From NCBI RefSeq assembly GCF_004120195.1, contig NZ_SCHN01000012.1, positions 124,001 through 188,000 on the forward strand: a stretch of 64,000 bases of DNA, read 5' to 3'. The stretch comes from Enterovibrio baiacu. Its GTDB lineage: Bacteria; Pseudomonadota; Gammaproteobacteria; Enterobacterales; Vibrionaceae. The notes under the pieces are model-generated. The model was not told where the DNA came from. It searched no databases and worked only from the letters and a program-made list of their open reading frames with translations. Both the position numbers and the translations under genes were made by a program. Numbering within the stretch: position 1 is the stretch's first letter; each line of letters opens with the position of its first letter. Positions 39,317 through 48,137 of this stretch are shown piece after piece.

Positions 39317-40078
39317 TTATCGAACAATTTCGACTTGCGTATCAGCATGTTGGAGATGTGTTCGAATTGAATCAGGCAGGTCTGCGTTAGTAAACAGCAT
39401 GTCGATTTGACCGAGAGTGCCCACGTTCACCATGGCACTTCGACCGAACTTTGTGTGGTCGACAGCGAGCATGACTGAGCGGCTGTTTTCCATGATGGCT
39501 TGCTTCACACGCACTTCGTGATAATCGAAATCAAGCAAACCACCGTCTAAATCGATACCACTGATCCCCACGATGCCGAAATCGAGGCGGAACTGAGAAA
39601 TGAAATCCAGCGTCGCTTCACCCATGATGCCGCCATCGCGATTACGCACTTCGCCTCCTGCCATGATGATACGAAAATCTTCTTTCGCCATCAGAATACT
39701 CGCGGCATTAAGGTTGTTGGTCACTATGCGGAGATCTTGGTGATTGAGCAACGCGCGCGCCACCGCTTCGGGCGTCGTGCCGATGTCGATAAACAAGGTC
39801 GCGCCATCTGGGATATGCGCAACCAACGCTTGAGCCAGCTTATCTTTGGCTTCTTGCTGCATCACTTTGCGTGCGTTGTACGCCGTGTTCACGGAACTGG
39901 AAGGTATGGTCGCACCGCCATGCTGGCGACGGATTTTATTCTCATCAGCCAGTTCGTTTAAATCACGACGAATGGTTTGTGGACTCACATCGAAATGGGC
40001 AACCAGATCATCGGTACTCACATAGCCTTGGCTACGCACGAGATCGAGAATTTCCTGATGTCGTTGGGTCTGTTTCAC
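39317..40078 (-). CDS. glpR: glycerol-3-phosphate regulon repressor (DeoR family)
   Basis: 253 aa from a GTG at 40078 with GAGGATG upstream; the resulting N-terminus (KQTQRHQEILDLV) equals that of E. coli GlpR (252 aa). DeoR-type helix-turn-helix (VSTDDLVAHFDVSPQTIRRD), then a sugar-isomerase-like sensor domain with IDIGTTPEAVARALL and GGIMGEATLDFISQFRLDF. Glycerol-3-phosphate releases it from DNA. It is the third gene of the glpE-glpG-glpR set. Confidence 0.95.
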   Translation of the reverse strand: MKQTQRHQEILDLVRSQGYVSTDDLVAHFDVSPQTIRRDLNELADENKIRRQHGGATIPSSSVNTAYNARKVMQQEAKDKLAQALVAHIPDGATLFIDIGTTPEAVARALLNHQDLRIVTNNLNAASILMAKEDFRIIMAGGEVRNRDGGIMGEATLDFISQFRLDFGIVGISGIDLDGGLLDFDYHEVRVKQAIMENSRSVMLAVDHTKFGRSAMVNVGTLGQIDMLFTNADLPDSIRTHLQHADTQVEIVR

Positions 40079-40096
40079 AGCATCCTCTGCGCTCAA

Positions 40097-40125
40097 AAGA
40101 AAAATGTCCCGCTAATCGGGACATT
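40097..40125 (-). terminator. terminator between glpG and glpR
   Basis: On the minus strand AATGTCCCG / CGGGACATT with a 5-base loop is followed by a T-rich run (TTTTTCTTTT). It would partly uncouple glpR from glpEG. Confidence 0.8.
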
Positions 40126-40201
40126 CAAGTTTACGTGCCTGCCGCATGAAAGCCAATCTGGCGGGCATCAACGGTGATCTTACATCACACTACAGCGGCA
40201 T

Positions 40202-41050
40202 TTATGACGGATTCTTCGCAGATCGAGAGAGCTTGGCATCCAAGACCCCAATCAAACAGCCAGAGAGTAATCCGAACAAATGCGCCATGTTCGCTATCGC
40301 CATGCCGAACGGTTCAAAGAAACCGACCACCAGCCACAGCAGCATAAAGCCGACGTAGGCTGGTTCGATAGAGAGGCCACGTGACGGTGCAAAATGCCCC
40401 ACCATCCATACGTAACCCAGCATGGCGTATACCACACCGGACATGCCGCCAAAGTTCGGACCATCAAAGGCATACTGCCCTAGCCCTGAGAACAAGGCGG
40501 TAAGCAAGAAAAGCTGCAACAGCTTGGCGCTGCCACTGTGTTTTTCAATACGACCACCCAGTACCCACCACCAAAGCAGGTTGAAAATGATATGGGTTGC
40601 GGAGAAATGCAGAAACGCATGGGTAAACAAACGCCACAACTGCCACTGCTCATCACCCGACGCAGGGAAATGCATGACCGAGAAAACGTCATCGCCAAAC
40701 CCTAGAAACAACGCGGCATAAATGACGACACACGCAACCATGACAGACATGGTAACTGGGCCTGAGCTGTCTTTAAGGGTTTTGATGAAGCCTTGTCGCG
40801 GGTAATAAAAACGGGCGGTGCGGGTTTCTGCCATGTCCCATGACGCAGATTGGTACTTTCGCGCAGTCGGGTTGTGAAGAAAAGTCTGCAGTTCTGCCTC
40901 TACTTCAACTTGGTGCTCTGCTTCTTTGAGCCACAAGCCAAACGAACCTTCACCTTCGGGCATCATTTGGACTTCAATGCCCCGTGAAGACATGTAATCG
41001 ATAAACGCCTGCCCTGCTCGAGGGTTTGATATCGCAATCAGACGGATCAT
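40202..41050 (-). CDS. glpG: rhomboid intramembrane serine protease GlpG
   Basis: 282 aa. Cytosolic N-terminal domain (1-90) and a six-helix rhomboid core. The catalytic dyad is Ser204 (GGMSGVVYAMLG) and His257 (ANMAHLFGLLSG); the oxyanion-side motif HAFLHFSATHIIFN is present. Cleaves membrane protein substrates within the bilayer; reported to degrade orphan membrane proteins. AGAGG lies before the ATG. 54 bases downstream of glpE. Confidence 0.95.
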   Translation of the reverse strand: MIRLIAISNPRAGQAFIDYMSSRGIEVQMMPEGEGSFGLWLKEAEHQVEVEAELQTFLHNPTARKYQSASWDMAETRTARFYYPRQGFIKTLKDSSGPVTMSVMVACVVIYAALFLGFGDDVFSVMHFPASGDEQWQLWRLFTHAFLHFSATHIIFNLLWWWVLGGRIEKHSGSAKLLQLFLLTALFSGLGQYAFDGPNFGGMSGVVYAMLGYVWMVGHFAPSRGLSIEPAYVGFMLLWLVVGFFEPFGMAIANMAHLFGLLSGCLIGVLDAKLSRSAKNPS

Positions 41051-41104
41051 AGCGCCTCTTTTTCTGAGTGATCACGGCGGTATGGCATCCAGCCATACAC
41101 GTCG

Positions 41105-41449
41105 CTATTGATTGAAGCGACTGACACCTGACTCCACAGGGAGATCTTGTCGATGCCACGCTTCGAAGCCACCATCCACGCTGTAAACTTCTTCAAAGCC
41201 TTGATTAATCAGGTACTGAGCTGCACCTTGGCTGCTCACGCCGTGATAGCACATGACCAATACCGGTTGTTCATAGTCGACTTCTTGTGTGAATTGCACA
41301 ATAGAATCGTTGGTAAGGTGAAAGGCGCCCTGTGGATGAGATAGCTGAAATGACTGAGGATCCCGAATATCAACAATCACTGCAGCCTGATCATTCTGCT
41401 GAACCTTCTCCCATGCATCCGTAACGGAGATATGCGCAAATTGTTCCAT
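41105..41449 (-). CDS. glpE: thiosulfate sulfurtransferase GlpE (single-domain rhodanese)
   Basis: 114 aa rhodanese fold. Transfers sulfane sulfur from thiosulfate to cyanide or thioredoxin. The active-site loop CYHGVSSQ carries the catalytic Cys67, and the substrate segment [18 protein letters not shown] is typical. First gene of glpEGR; AAGGAATGG precedes the ATG. Confidence 0.94.
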   Translation of the reverse strand: MEQFAHISVTDAWEKVQQNDQAAVIVDIRDPQSFQLSHPQGAFHLTNDSIVQFTQEVDYEQPVLVMCYHGVSSQGAAQYLINQGFEEVYSVDGGFEAWHRQDLPVESGVSRFNQ

Positions 41450-41812
41450 GAGTTATTCCATTCCTTTCATCATAATCGCTCTTTGCAACGACGGAAACAC
41501 ATCCGAATATTGCAGGTATTCCAACATTCTACCTGACTTTATATGAAATCATGCCATAGAGAAGTCAGGGTCTTTGTATACTTTTTGTTCACCTGTGGAA
41601 AAATCTGTGGATTGCGTTGATAAAGTAGGATCTCGCATTTGGATCCACAAGATGTAGTGTTGATCGTAACAAAGCTGTGGACAACTGATCTCGCGCCTGT
41701 GATACCAAGGGTTTATCAGGCACAAAAAAACCGGCATCAGCCGGTTTTTAACGATCTTCGCACTGCAAGTAAGCACGGCGATATACACGTAACGCCTTCA
41801 AGACAGGGACGA
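41450..41812. other. 363-bp intergenic region between rpoH and glpE, with DnaA-box-like sites
   Basis: Contains the rpoH terminator at its right end and the glpE promoter at its left. In between, at 41594-41684, four TGTGGA-type 9-mers occur within 91 bases: TGTGGAAAA (41594), TGTGGATTG (41606), its complement-strand match in GGATCCACA (41641) and TGTGGACAA (41676). TGTGGAAAA fits the relaxed DnaA consensus TTWTNCACA (reverse strand); the others differ at one or two places. No convincing gene is seen. Confidence 0.45.
41724..41750 (-). terminator. terminator after rpoH
   Basis: Stem AAAAACCGGC / GCCGGTTTTT around ATCA; on the minus strand followed by seven T residues. 63 bases past the rpoH stop. 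Confidence 0.88.
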
Positions 41813-42670
41813 TCAGAAGACGTCGCCCACTGCTTCTTTCAATTTACGCATCGCATTCTTTTCTAATTGGCGAATACGCTCAGCAGATACGTCATAGTGA
41901 TCTGCCAATTCTTGCAAGGTCGCTTTGTTGTCGTCCAACCAGCGAGAACGAATGATATGCTGGCTTCGCTCGTCTAACCCTGACATCGCATTCGCGAGTC
42001 TGTGATTAGCGTGGCTTTCCCAGTTTTCTGATTCGAGATTGATGGCAACGTCTGAGCTTTTGTCTTCTAAATAGAAAACAGGGGCGGATGGCCCTTCGCG
42101 CTCGTCGTCATCATTACCTGCGTCAAAGCCAGGGTCCTGCGCAGCCAGACGGGATTCCATCTCGCGCACTTCCGCGGCATCAACACCAAGCTGCTCAGCG
42201 ACCATGTTAACTTCATCTGCGTTAAACCAACCGAGGCGTTTTTTCGCCTTACGCAAGTTGAAGAACAGTTTACGCTGCGCTTTTGTGGTCGCGACTTTCA
42301 CGATACGCCAGTTACGCAATACGTATTCGTGAATTTCAGCTTTGATCCAATGCACGGCGAAAGACACCAGACGAACACCCACTTCTGGGTTGAAGCGTTT
42401 TACCGCCTTCATCAATCCGATGTTACCTTCTTGCACGAGATCAGACACAGGTAGTCCGTAACCGGAATAACCACGGGCGATATGAACAACAAATCGCAGG
42501 TGAGACAGGATCAGGCTTTTCGCCGCATCCAGATCTTCCTCGTAGTGAAGACGTTCTGCAAGCGCGCGCTCTTCATCAGCAGACAGCATTGGATGGCTGT
42601 TTACCTGCTGCAGATAGCTGTCTAGGCTATCCCTTGAGATCGGGGCTATTGCATACGACTCTGTTGTCAT
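41813..42670 (-). CDS. rpoH: RNA polymerase heat-shock sigma factor (sigma-32)
   Basis: 285 aa (E. coli 284). Region 2 ([20 protein letters not shown], then the -10 recognition [19 protein letters not shown]), the RpoH box [16 protein letters not shown] specific for sigma-32, and region 4.2 ([20 protein letters not shown]). Directs transcription of chaperone and protease genes. Start at the ATG 42670 because AGAGGTG sits just upstream; a GTG two codons earlier falls inside that site. Located after ftsX, as in E. coli. Confidence 0.97.
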   Translation of the reverse strand: MTTESYAIAPISRDSLDSYLQQVNSHPMLSADEERALAERLHYEEDLDAAKSLILSHLRFVVHIARGYSGYGLPVSDLVQEGNIGLMKAVKRFNPEVGVRLVSFAVHWIKAEIHEYVLRNWRIVKVATTKAQRKLFFNLRKAKKRLGWFNADEVNMVAEQLGVDAAEVREMESRLAAQDPGFDAGNDDDEREGPSAPVFYLEDKSSDVAINLESENWESHANHRLANAMSGLDERSQHIIRSRWLDDNKATLQELADHYDVSAERIRQLEKNAMRKLKEAVGDVF

Positions 42671-42811
42671 TTTCACCTCTTTTCGAATGTATCGAACATA
42701 TGTGAACCAATTCTGGCTCCTGCCATACTCTACTTAAGATCAAAAAAACTGCAACCCTAAGCATGGTTACCTAGATAATGTGACCATGATTGTTTACGGG
42801 GGTTCAGTTAA

Positions 42812-43720
42812 TTATACAGGTTCGATCTCGCGTAAATGTTTACCTGCTGCAAGACGTGCAGCAAGCAGTCCTATTAAGCCCGTTATCATCAGTAGTATCA
42901 GACCTTCGTCAATCCGAAGCCCGGAAAGACGGAAACCGCTACTGTATAACGTCGCTAATTTCGCCACTGCCGTGTCTAAAAGTAGACCGTTAATTAAGGT
43001 CACGATCCACGCCACGATAGCGCCTGCCAACCCCAGCCATACGCCTGTATAAAGGTACGGTCTTTGGATATAGCTGTCGGTGGCACCCACCAACTTCAAT
43101 ACTTGTATTTCTGCCTTTTGGTTTAAGACCTGCAAACGCAAGGTGTTACCAATGATCAGAAACACAGCCATCAACATCAAACCGGAGAACACCACGGTAA
43201 GCGTCAGCACCAACGATTCAATCGCAGACAATCGTTGCAACCAATCACTGTCTAAACGCACTTCTTCAACCGCAGATTCTGCACGCAGTTTCGCGGCCAA
43301 TGCAGTGGCCGACGCAGCATCATCATTGGCTGGTGTCACCACAATCACCGCAGGAAGCGGATTGTCATCCAACAAGCTAATGGCTTCATCAAACCCTTGG
43401 ATTTGTCTCAGTTGAGTAAGACCTTGCTCGGGCGAAATAAATTCCGTCCCTCCAATCTCTTGCCACTGTGACAATTCATCGTAGAGCGTTTCAGCCACCG
43501 CATCTGACGCCCCCTGATTGACGTAAACCGTCAACTGGTTGGGTACTTGCCACTCTTCCGTTACAGCAACCACGTTCTTTGCCAACATAAACAAGGTTGC
43601 AGGCAAAGCTAACGAGAAAGCCAACGCCAGTACCGTGAGTGCATTACCTAGCGGCTTTGCTAATAAGTCACGTAACGCCTGACCACCTTGTTGTTTGTGC
43701 AAGGTCATGAAATTAGCCAT
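42812..43720 (-). CDS. ftsX: cell division ABC-transporter-like permease FtsX
   Basis: About 302 aa from the ATG at 43720, which overlaps the ftsE stop by 8 bases. Four membrane helices: one near residue 30-50 (ALTVLALAFSLALPATLFML) and three after residue 170; the large periplasmic loop between helices 1 and 2 is the part that recruits murein hydrolase activators in the family. With FtsE it couples ATP hydrolysis to septal peptidoglycan splitting; no substrate is transported. Confidence 0.95.
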   Translation of the reverse strand: MANFMTLHKQQGGQALRDLLAKPLGNALTVLALAFSLALPATLFMLAKNVVAVTEEWQVPNQLTVYVNQGASDAVAETLYDELSQWQEIGGTEFISPEQGLTQLRQIQGFDEAISLLDDNPLPAVIVVTPANDDAASATALAAKLRAESAVEEVRLDSDWLQRLSAIESLVLTLTVVFSGLMLMAVFLIIGNTLRLQVLNQKAEIQVLKLVGATDSYIQRPYLYTGVWLGLAGAIVAWIVTLINGLLLDTAVAKLATLYSSGFRLSGLRIDEGLILLMITGLIGLLAARLAAGKHLREIEPV

Positions 43721-44381
43721 GGCGCGGTACCTCCGACAGGTGGCCACGATTCAAATCAAAACGGCGCATGTCATAACTGTTCAGCAGTGAGGTGTCATGG
43801 GTTGCCATCAACACGGTGACACCTACCTGGTTAAATTGACGGAATAAATCCATGATCTGCGCTGATAACGCAGCATCAAGGTTACCCGTTGGTTCATCCG
43901 CAATCAGCACTTGCGGGCGATTGACCACCGCACGCGCAATCCCGACACGTTGTTGCTCTCCGCCCGAAAGCTGGATAGGCAAACACGCGGATTTATCCAG
44001 AAGACCCACTTTATCCAATGCCGCGGACACCCGTTTCTTGATGTCCGATTCATTGGCTTGTTCAATGCGCAGCGGCAATGCCACGTTGTCGAACACACTG
44101 CGGTCCATCAAGAGTTTATGGTCTTGAAAAATCACCCCAATGTGACGACGCAGAAAAGGAATCTCTTTGCGATCAATTCTGGAGATATCGTGACCATTGA
44201 ACAGGATTTGCCCGTCGCTTGGTCGTTCAATCGCACAGAGCAACTTCAGCAAGGTGCTTTTACCGGCACCAGAGTGACCAGTCAAAAACGCCATGTCGCC
44301 TTTCGGCAAGTGAAAGCTCACTTTCTGTAACGCTTGCTGCCCACCACGGTAGGCCTTGCTTACCTGCTGAAACCGGATCAC
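43713..44381 (-). CDS. ftsE: cell division ATP-binding protein FtsE
   Basis: 222 aa from a GTG at 44381 (AGGAGG about 10 bases upstream), identical in length to E. coli FtsE; a TTG three codons earlier would be too close to the ribosome site. Walker [10 protein letters not shown], signature [14 protein letters not shown], Walker [13 protein letters not shown], and the H-loop ATHD. Binds FtsX at the inner membrane and FtsZ in the cytosol. Starts 5 bases after the ftsY stop. Confidence 0.96.
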   Translation of the reverse strand: MIRFQQVSKAYRGGQQALQKVSFHLPKGDMAFLTGHSGAGKSTLLKLLCAIERPSDGQILFNGHDISRIDRKEIPFLRRHIGVIFQDHKLLMDRSVFDNVALPLRIEQANESDIKKRVSAALDKVGLLDKSACLPIQLSGGEQQRVGIARAVVNRPQVLIADEPTGNLDAALSAQIMDLFRQFNQVGVTVLMATHDTSLLNSYDMRRFDLNRGHLSEVPRHG

Positions 44382-44386
44382 GCTGA

Positions 44387-46252
44387 TCAATCCTCCTGAC
44401 TGAATAGTGCTTCGATAAAGTCTTCTGCAACGAACGGTCGTAAATCATCAATCCCTTCACCCACACCGATGTATCGAAGTGGAATATTGAACTGATCGGC
44501 AACTGCGAAGATAACGCCACCTTTTGCTGTACCATCAAGCTTGGTCAGGGTGATACCTGAAAGCGGCGCAATGTCGTTGAACAAACGCGCTTGGCTGATG
44601 GCGTTCTGCCCTGTACCCGCATCAATGGTCAGCATGATTTCATGCGGCGCATTCGGGTCGAGCTTTTTCATCACGCGAACAATTTTGCGCAGTTCTTCCA
44701 TCAAGTGTGACTTGTTCTGCAAGCGTCCTGCGGTATCTGCAATCACCACATCCACGTTACGCGCTTTTGCCGCCTCAATAGCATCATAGATAACAGATGC
44801 ACTGTCTGCGCCAGTATGTTGAGCAATAACAGGAACGTTGTTGCGTTCACCCCAAACTTGAAGCTGTTCAACTGCCGCGGCACGGAATGTGTCACCCGCA
44901 GCCAACATCACAGATTTACCTTGCTGTTGGAATTGCTTCGCCAGTTTACCAATGGTGGTGGTTTTACCCACACCATTCACACCAACCATCAGAATAACAA
45001 ACGGGCCATTCTCGCACTTGGCTTCAAGTGGCTTTTCAACTTTGCTTAAAATCTCGGCCATTTCCTGCTTGAGCAGGCCATAGAGTGCTTCACCGTCTTT
45101 CAATTCACGGCGGCTTGCTTTATCTGTCAGGCTATCGATGATTTTGGTGGTGGTATCCATGCCAACGTCTGCGATCAGAAGTTGTTCTTCTAACTCTTCA
45201 AACAGTTCATCATCAATTTTCTTGCCGCTGAATAAACCAAAGAACCCTGCACCGATATTCAGCTTGGTCTTCTGAAGACCACGCTTCAAACGTGCAAAAA
45301 AGCCTTCTTTCTTTGGCTTTTCTTGTTCTGCGTTCGCTTTCGCTTCTTCTTCAGCCAGCGCTTGCGCGTCAGCTTCTGCTTGCGCTTGGGCTTCCGCTTT
45401 CAAGCGTGCTTCTTCCGCCGCTTGCGCTTGGGCCTCTGCTTCCGCTTTCAAGCGTGCTTCTTCGGCGGCTTGCGCTTGCGCCTCTGCTTCCGCTTTCAGG
45501 CGAGCTTCTTCCGCTGCTTGCGCTTGAGCCTCTGCGTCCGCTTTCAAGCGTGCTTCTTCGGCTGCTTGCGCTTGGGCCTCGGCTTCCGCTTTCAGGCGTG
45601 CTTCTTCCGCCGCTTGGGCTTGCGCCTCTGCTTCCGCTTTCAGACGTGCTTCTTCGGCTGCTTGCGCTTGGGCCTCGGCTTCCGCTTTCAAGCGTGCTTC
45701 TTCCGCTGCTTGCGCTTGGGCCTCTGCTTCCGCTTTCAGGCGTGCTTCTTCGGCTGCTTGCGCTTGGGCCTCGGCTTCCGCTTTCAGGCGTGCTTCTTCC
45801 GCCGCTTGGGCTTGCGCCTCTGCTTCCGCTTTCAGACGTGCTTCTTCGGCGGCTTGCGCTTGGGCCTCGGCTTCCGCTTTCAGGCGTGCTTCTTCCGCCG
45901 CTTGGGCTTGCGCCTCTGCTTCCGCTTTCAGACGTGCTTCTTCGGCGGCTTGCGCTTGGGCCTCGGCTTCCGCCTTCAAACGCGCTTCTTCCGCCGCTTG
46001 TGCTTGGGCCTCTGCTTCCGCTTTCAGGCGCGCTTCTTCGGCCGCTTGGGCTTGAGCCTCTGCTTCCGCTTTCAAGCGTGCTTCTTCGGCTGCTTCAGCG
46101 TCAGCTTGTGCTTTTGCTTCTGCCTCGGCATGAAGACGTGCCTCTTCTTCAGCACGTGCTTGGGCTTCTGCCTGTTGCTGTTCTTCTTGGTCATCTTTCT
46201 TGCGGCCGAAACCCAGCCAGGACATAAATCCGCGTTTCTTTTTTTCTGCCAT
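44387..46252 (-). CDS. ftsY: signal recognition particle receptor FtsY with expanded repeat domain
   Basis: 621 aa, much longer than E. coli FtsY (497). N-terminus MAEKKKRGFMSWLGFGRKK is the membrane-contacting part. Residues of about 45-300 are a Glu/Ala/Gln/Lys-rich coiled-coil-like domain made of 15 copies of a 16-residue unit (AAEEARLKAEAEAQAQ). The C-terminal NG GTPase domain is complete: P-loop GVNGVGKTTT near residue 420, DTAGR, and TKLDGTAKGG. Docks ribosome-nascent chain-SRP complexes at the translocon. Start at the ATG 46252, with AGGA eight bases upstream. Confidence 0.96.
   Translation of the reverse strand: MAEKKKRGFMSWLGFGRKKDDQEEQQQAEAQARAEEEARLHAEAEAKAQADAEAAEEARLKAEAEAQAQAAEEARLKAEAEAQAQAAEEARLKAEAEAQAQAAEEARLKAEAEAQAQAAEEARLKAEAEAQAQAAEEARLKAEAEAQAQAAEEARLKAEAEAQAQAAEEARLKAEAEAQAQAAEEARLKAEAEAQAQAAEEARLKAEAEAQAQAAEEARLKAEAEAQAQAAEEARLKADAEAQAQAAEEARLKAEAEAQAQAAEEARLKAEAEAQAQAAEEARLKAEAQAQAEADAQALAEEEAKANAEQEKPKKEGFFARLKRGLQKTKLNIGAGFFGLFSGKKIDDELFEELEEQLLIADVGMDTTTKIIDSLTDKASRRELKDGEALYGLLKQEMAEILSKVEKPLEAKCENGPFVILMVGVNGVGKTTTIGKLAKQFQQQGKSVMLAAGDTFRAAAVEQLQVWGERNNVPVIAQHTGADSASVIYDAIEAAKARNVDVVIADTAGRLQNKSHLMEELRKIVRVMKKLDPNAPHEIMLTIDAGTGQNAISQARLFNDIAPLSGITLTKLDGTAKGGVIFAVADQFNIPLRYIGVGEGIDDLRPFVAEDFIEALFSQED
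45397..46116 (-). repeat. 15 x 48-bp tandem repeat inside ftsY
   Basis: Units begin every 48 bases from 45397 to 46069 and each encodes one AAEEARLKAEAEAQAQ unit; only the outer units and one KADAEAQAQ unit differ in protein. At the DNA level there is a higher order: the 96 bases 45781-45876 are repeated exactly at 45877-45972, and 45589-45684 is the same apart from one base. The period is a multiple of three, so copy changes keep frame. Confidence 0.95.
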
Positions 46253-46489
46253 TGGCAAATCCTAAAGCATGATTGGTACAATCGGCGCGATAACAGCGAG
46301 CTGATCAAAAACTGTGAACACTGCGCCTATGAATGCAGTGTGGTAACGAAACACAAACCATTCCTTGCAGCGTAACAAACTCGGCGAAAGTGACCGAAGT
46401 CCTTACGTCGTTGACGCGCTAAATAAGGGGAATGCAGAATCGTTACCGAACCGACATATACTAACACCTTCTTGGCGGTCAAAAAATCT

Positions 46490-47125
46490 ATGGTAAGACG
46501 TAACCCAAAAAACCCTGCGACACGCAACACGAGCAGGGGCAACAATCCATCTGCATCAACAGGTGGCGGATCCGGTTTTGTCCGTATCATCAGTGGCAAA
46601 TGGCGTGGCCGTAAGCTTCCCGTGAAAAACGTCGAAGGCCTGCGCCCAACCACTGACCGCGTTAAAGAAACCGTCTTTAACTGGTTGGCGGCCGATCTCT
46701 ATCAAGCAAAATGCTTAGATGTGTTTGCAGGCAGCGGTGGTTTGGGCCTTGAAGCCTTGTCTCGCCAAGCAGAGCATGTCACCCTGCTGGAACTTGATAA
46801 AGGTGCTGCTGATCAAATTAAAATGAATATCAATACGTTGAACGCCGACAATGCCACGGTAGTCAATACTGATGCCTTGAGCTATTTGTCACAGGCAGGG
46901 CAGGCTTTTGATGTGGTGTTTATCGATCCGCCGTTTCGCAAAGATTTGCTGTCAGACGTCATCACACGTTTGGAACAAAATGGCTGGCTCAGCCCTAACG
47001 CCATGATTTACATCGAGGCGGAAAAAGAATTGGGCGCGATTGATGTACCCCTGCATTGGGACATGATTAAGGAAAAACATGCCGGACAAGTCAGCTTCCG
47101 GTTGTATCAGAGAGAGGAAGTATGA
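46490..47125 (+). CDS. rsmD: 16S rRNA (guanine(966)-N(2))-methyltransferase
   Basis: 211 aa from the ATG at 46490 (a TTG six codons earlier is possible; neither has a strong ribosome site). SAM-dependent Rossmann fold: LDVFAGSGGLGLEALSR (motif I), LLELDKG (motif II) and the catalytic DPPF (VFIDPPFRKDLL, N/D-P-P-Y/F type). The 30 N-terminal residues are basic and Asn/Gly-rich. Methylates G966 of 16S rRNA in the small subunit. Divergent from ftsY, as in E. coli. Confidence 0.94.
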   Translation: MVRRNPKNPATRNTSRGNNPSASTGGGSGFVRIISGKWRGRKLPVKNVEGLRPTTDRVKETVFNWLAADLYQAKCLDVFAGSGGLGLEALSRQAEHVTLLELDKGAADQIKMNINTLNADNATVVNTDALSYLSQAGQAFDVVFIDPPFRKDLLSDVITRLEQNGWLSPNAMIYIEAEKELGAIDVPLHWDMIKEKHAGQVSFRLYQREEV

Positions 47126-47394
47126 ACGCACTCATCTTATTAGCAAAAGCCGCCATCGGCTTTGTTTGGCTCGTATTGTTCACCAATATTGTCTACCCAT
47201 TCCCCGGCGTTGCCGCGATGGCACTTTACATCATGACCGCATTCTTATTCTGTATGCACGGTCTTCAAATGCTGATTTTCATCGGTGCGTTTGGCGACAA
47301 AGTGAACATGACGCGTTGGGAAAAGTGGTCAATTCTCTTTTTCGGGATTTTCGCACTGCTCGGTATTCGCCAAAAATACATGATTGGTAAGTAA
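47122..47394 (+). CDS. DUF1145 family membrane protein (YhhL-like)
   Basis: 90 aa, three hydrophobic segments (about 5-25, 28-52, 70-83) with the DUF1145 motif WLVLFTNIVYPFPG. Overlaps the rsmD stop by four bases (ATGA), as E. coli yhhL follows rsmD. No function known. Confidence 0.88.
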   Translation: MNALILLAKAAIGFVWLVLFTNIVYPFPGVAAMALYIMTAFLFCMHGLQMLIFIGAFGDKVNMTRWEKWSILFFGIFALLGIRQKYMIGK

Positions 47395-47433
47395 GTACTA
47401 ACCTTCATTTTTCATCCGTATTTTCCTGATGTC

Positions 47434-47458
47434 AAAAAGGCCTCGTTCGAGGCCTTTT
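47434..47458. terminator. bidirectional terminator between the DUF1145 and YecH-like genes
   Basis: Perfect 11-bp arms AAAAGGCCTCG / CGAGGCCTTTT around TT. Confidence 0.88.
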
Positions 47459-47487
47459 CTATTTCAGAAGTGTATTAATACATTCAC

Positions 47488-47724
47488 TCAGTGCTGACAG
47501 ACTCGCGCTGCGTTCACCAACAAGGTGCCAGACTGCTCAATGATTTTCTTGCGTCGATGGAGAAACACCAAAACTTCACTGAACAGCAAATCTTGCTGGC
47601 TACACGTATGAAATCTTGCTGTCGCACCCCACTGCTCTGTCACCCATTGGGTAAGGTCAAGCTCTGACATTGGTGCAGTGCTGAGGTGGTTTAGGATTTG
47701 GTGAACATGAACAGAAGATGACAT
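47488..47724 (-). CDS. YecH family (DUF2492) probable metal-binding protein
   Basis: 78 aa. Matches YecH in layout: VHVHQILNHL at the N-terminus (HxH), ARFHTCSQQDL in the middle (HxC), and a Cys-x-His C-terminus (RVCQH). The spaced His and Cys residues suggest metal binding; function is unknown. GGAGCG lies before the ATG. Confidence 0.82.
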   Translation of the reverse strand: MSSSVHVHQILNHLSTAPMSELDLTQWVTEQWGATARFHTCSQQDLLFSEVLVFLHRRKKIIEQSGTLLVNAARVCQH

Positions 47725-47813
47725 TTTCGCTCCACACGTTGTCTGACGGTCTGGTCTCTACACGCATGGAATCACATTTATTCACTGAATAAGTTGATGT
47801 GGCACAAGCTCAA

Positions 47814-48125
47814 TCAGGTTTCACCTCGAGGTGTATTACACTGCCAGCACACTTCAAAACTCCCGCCGTTCTCTTCTTGGCAATGTGAACAATGCCAGAC
47901 CGTTTCACTTTGCTCCTCATAGGCTTCAAGTGCTTGGCGCGCTTTGTCTTCTTGCAGGGCATCCACCCACAGCGTCACCGCCACAATATCAGGTGGAAGC
48001 TCACCAGCAGCACTGGATAGCGACTCCCCTTTGAGCATCACTTCAATGCCTTGCGATCCCAACATGCCTTTTAAGCTGTGTGCTTCTAACGCGTTGGCGG
48101 CGCTATAAACCTGAACCCATGACAT
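47814..48125 (-). CDS. DUF2007 domain protein with C-terminal zinc ribbon
   Basis: 103 aa from the ATG at 48125 (AAGGAAG upstream). N-terminal DUF2007/GlnB-like signal transducing fold (WVQVYSAANALEAHSLKGML, EVMLKGESL). The C-terminal 25 residues form a RanBP2-type zinc ribbon: W-H-C-S-H-C ... C-W-Q-C. No known target. Follows the yhhN-type gene by 12 bases, so probably cotranscribed. Confidence 0.85.
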   Translation of the reverse strand: MSWVQVYSAANALEAHSLKGMLGSQGIEVMLKGESLSSAAGELPPDIVAVTLWVDALQEDKARQALEAYEEQSETVWHCSHCQEENGGSFEVCWQCNTPRGET

Positions 48126-48137
48126 AAACACACTTCC

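Noticed and set aside
41549-41788. 79-codon leftward frame between rpoH and glpE
   Set aside because: It spans the rpoH terminator and the DnaA-box-like cluster, and its translation resembles nothing known.
45292-46375. Two long plus-strand open frames (311 and 350 codons) opposite ftsY
   Set aside because: They arise because the 48-bp repeat is a multiple of three and free of stops in several frames. Their translations are repetitive Leu/Pro- or Phe/Arg/Cys-rich with no family likeness; the minus-strand frame encodes a complete FtsY.
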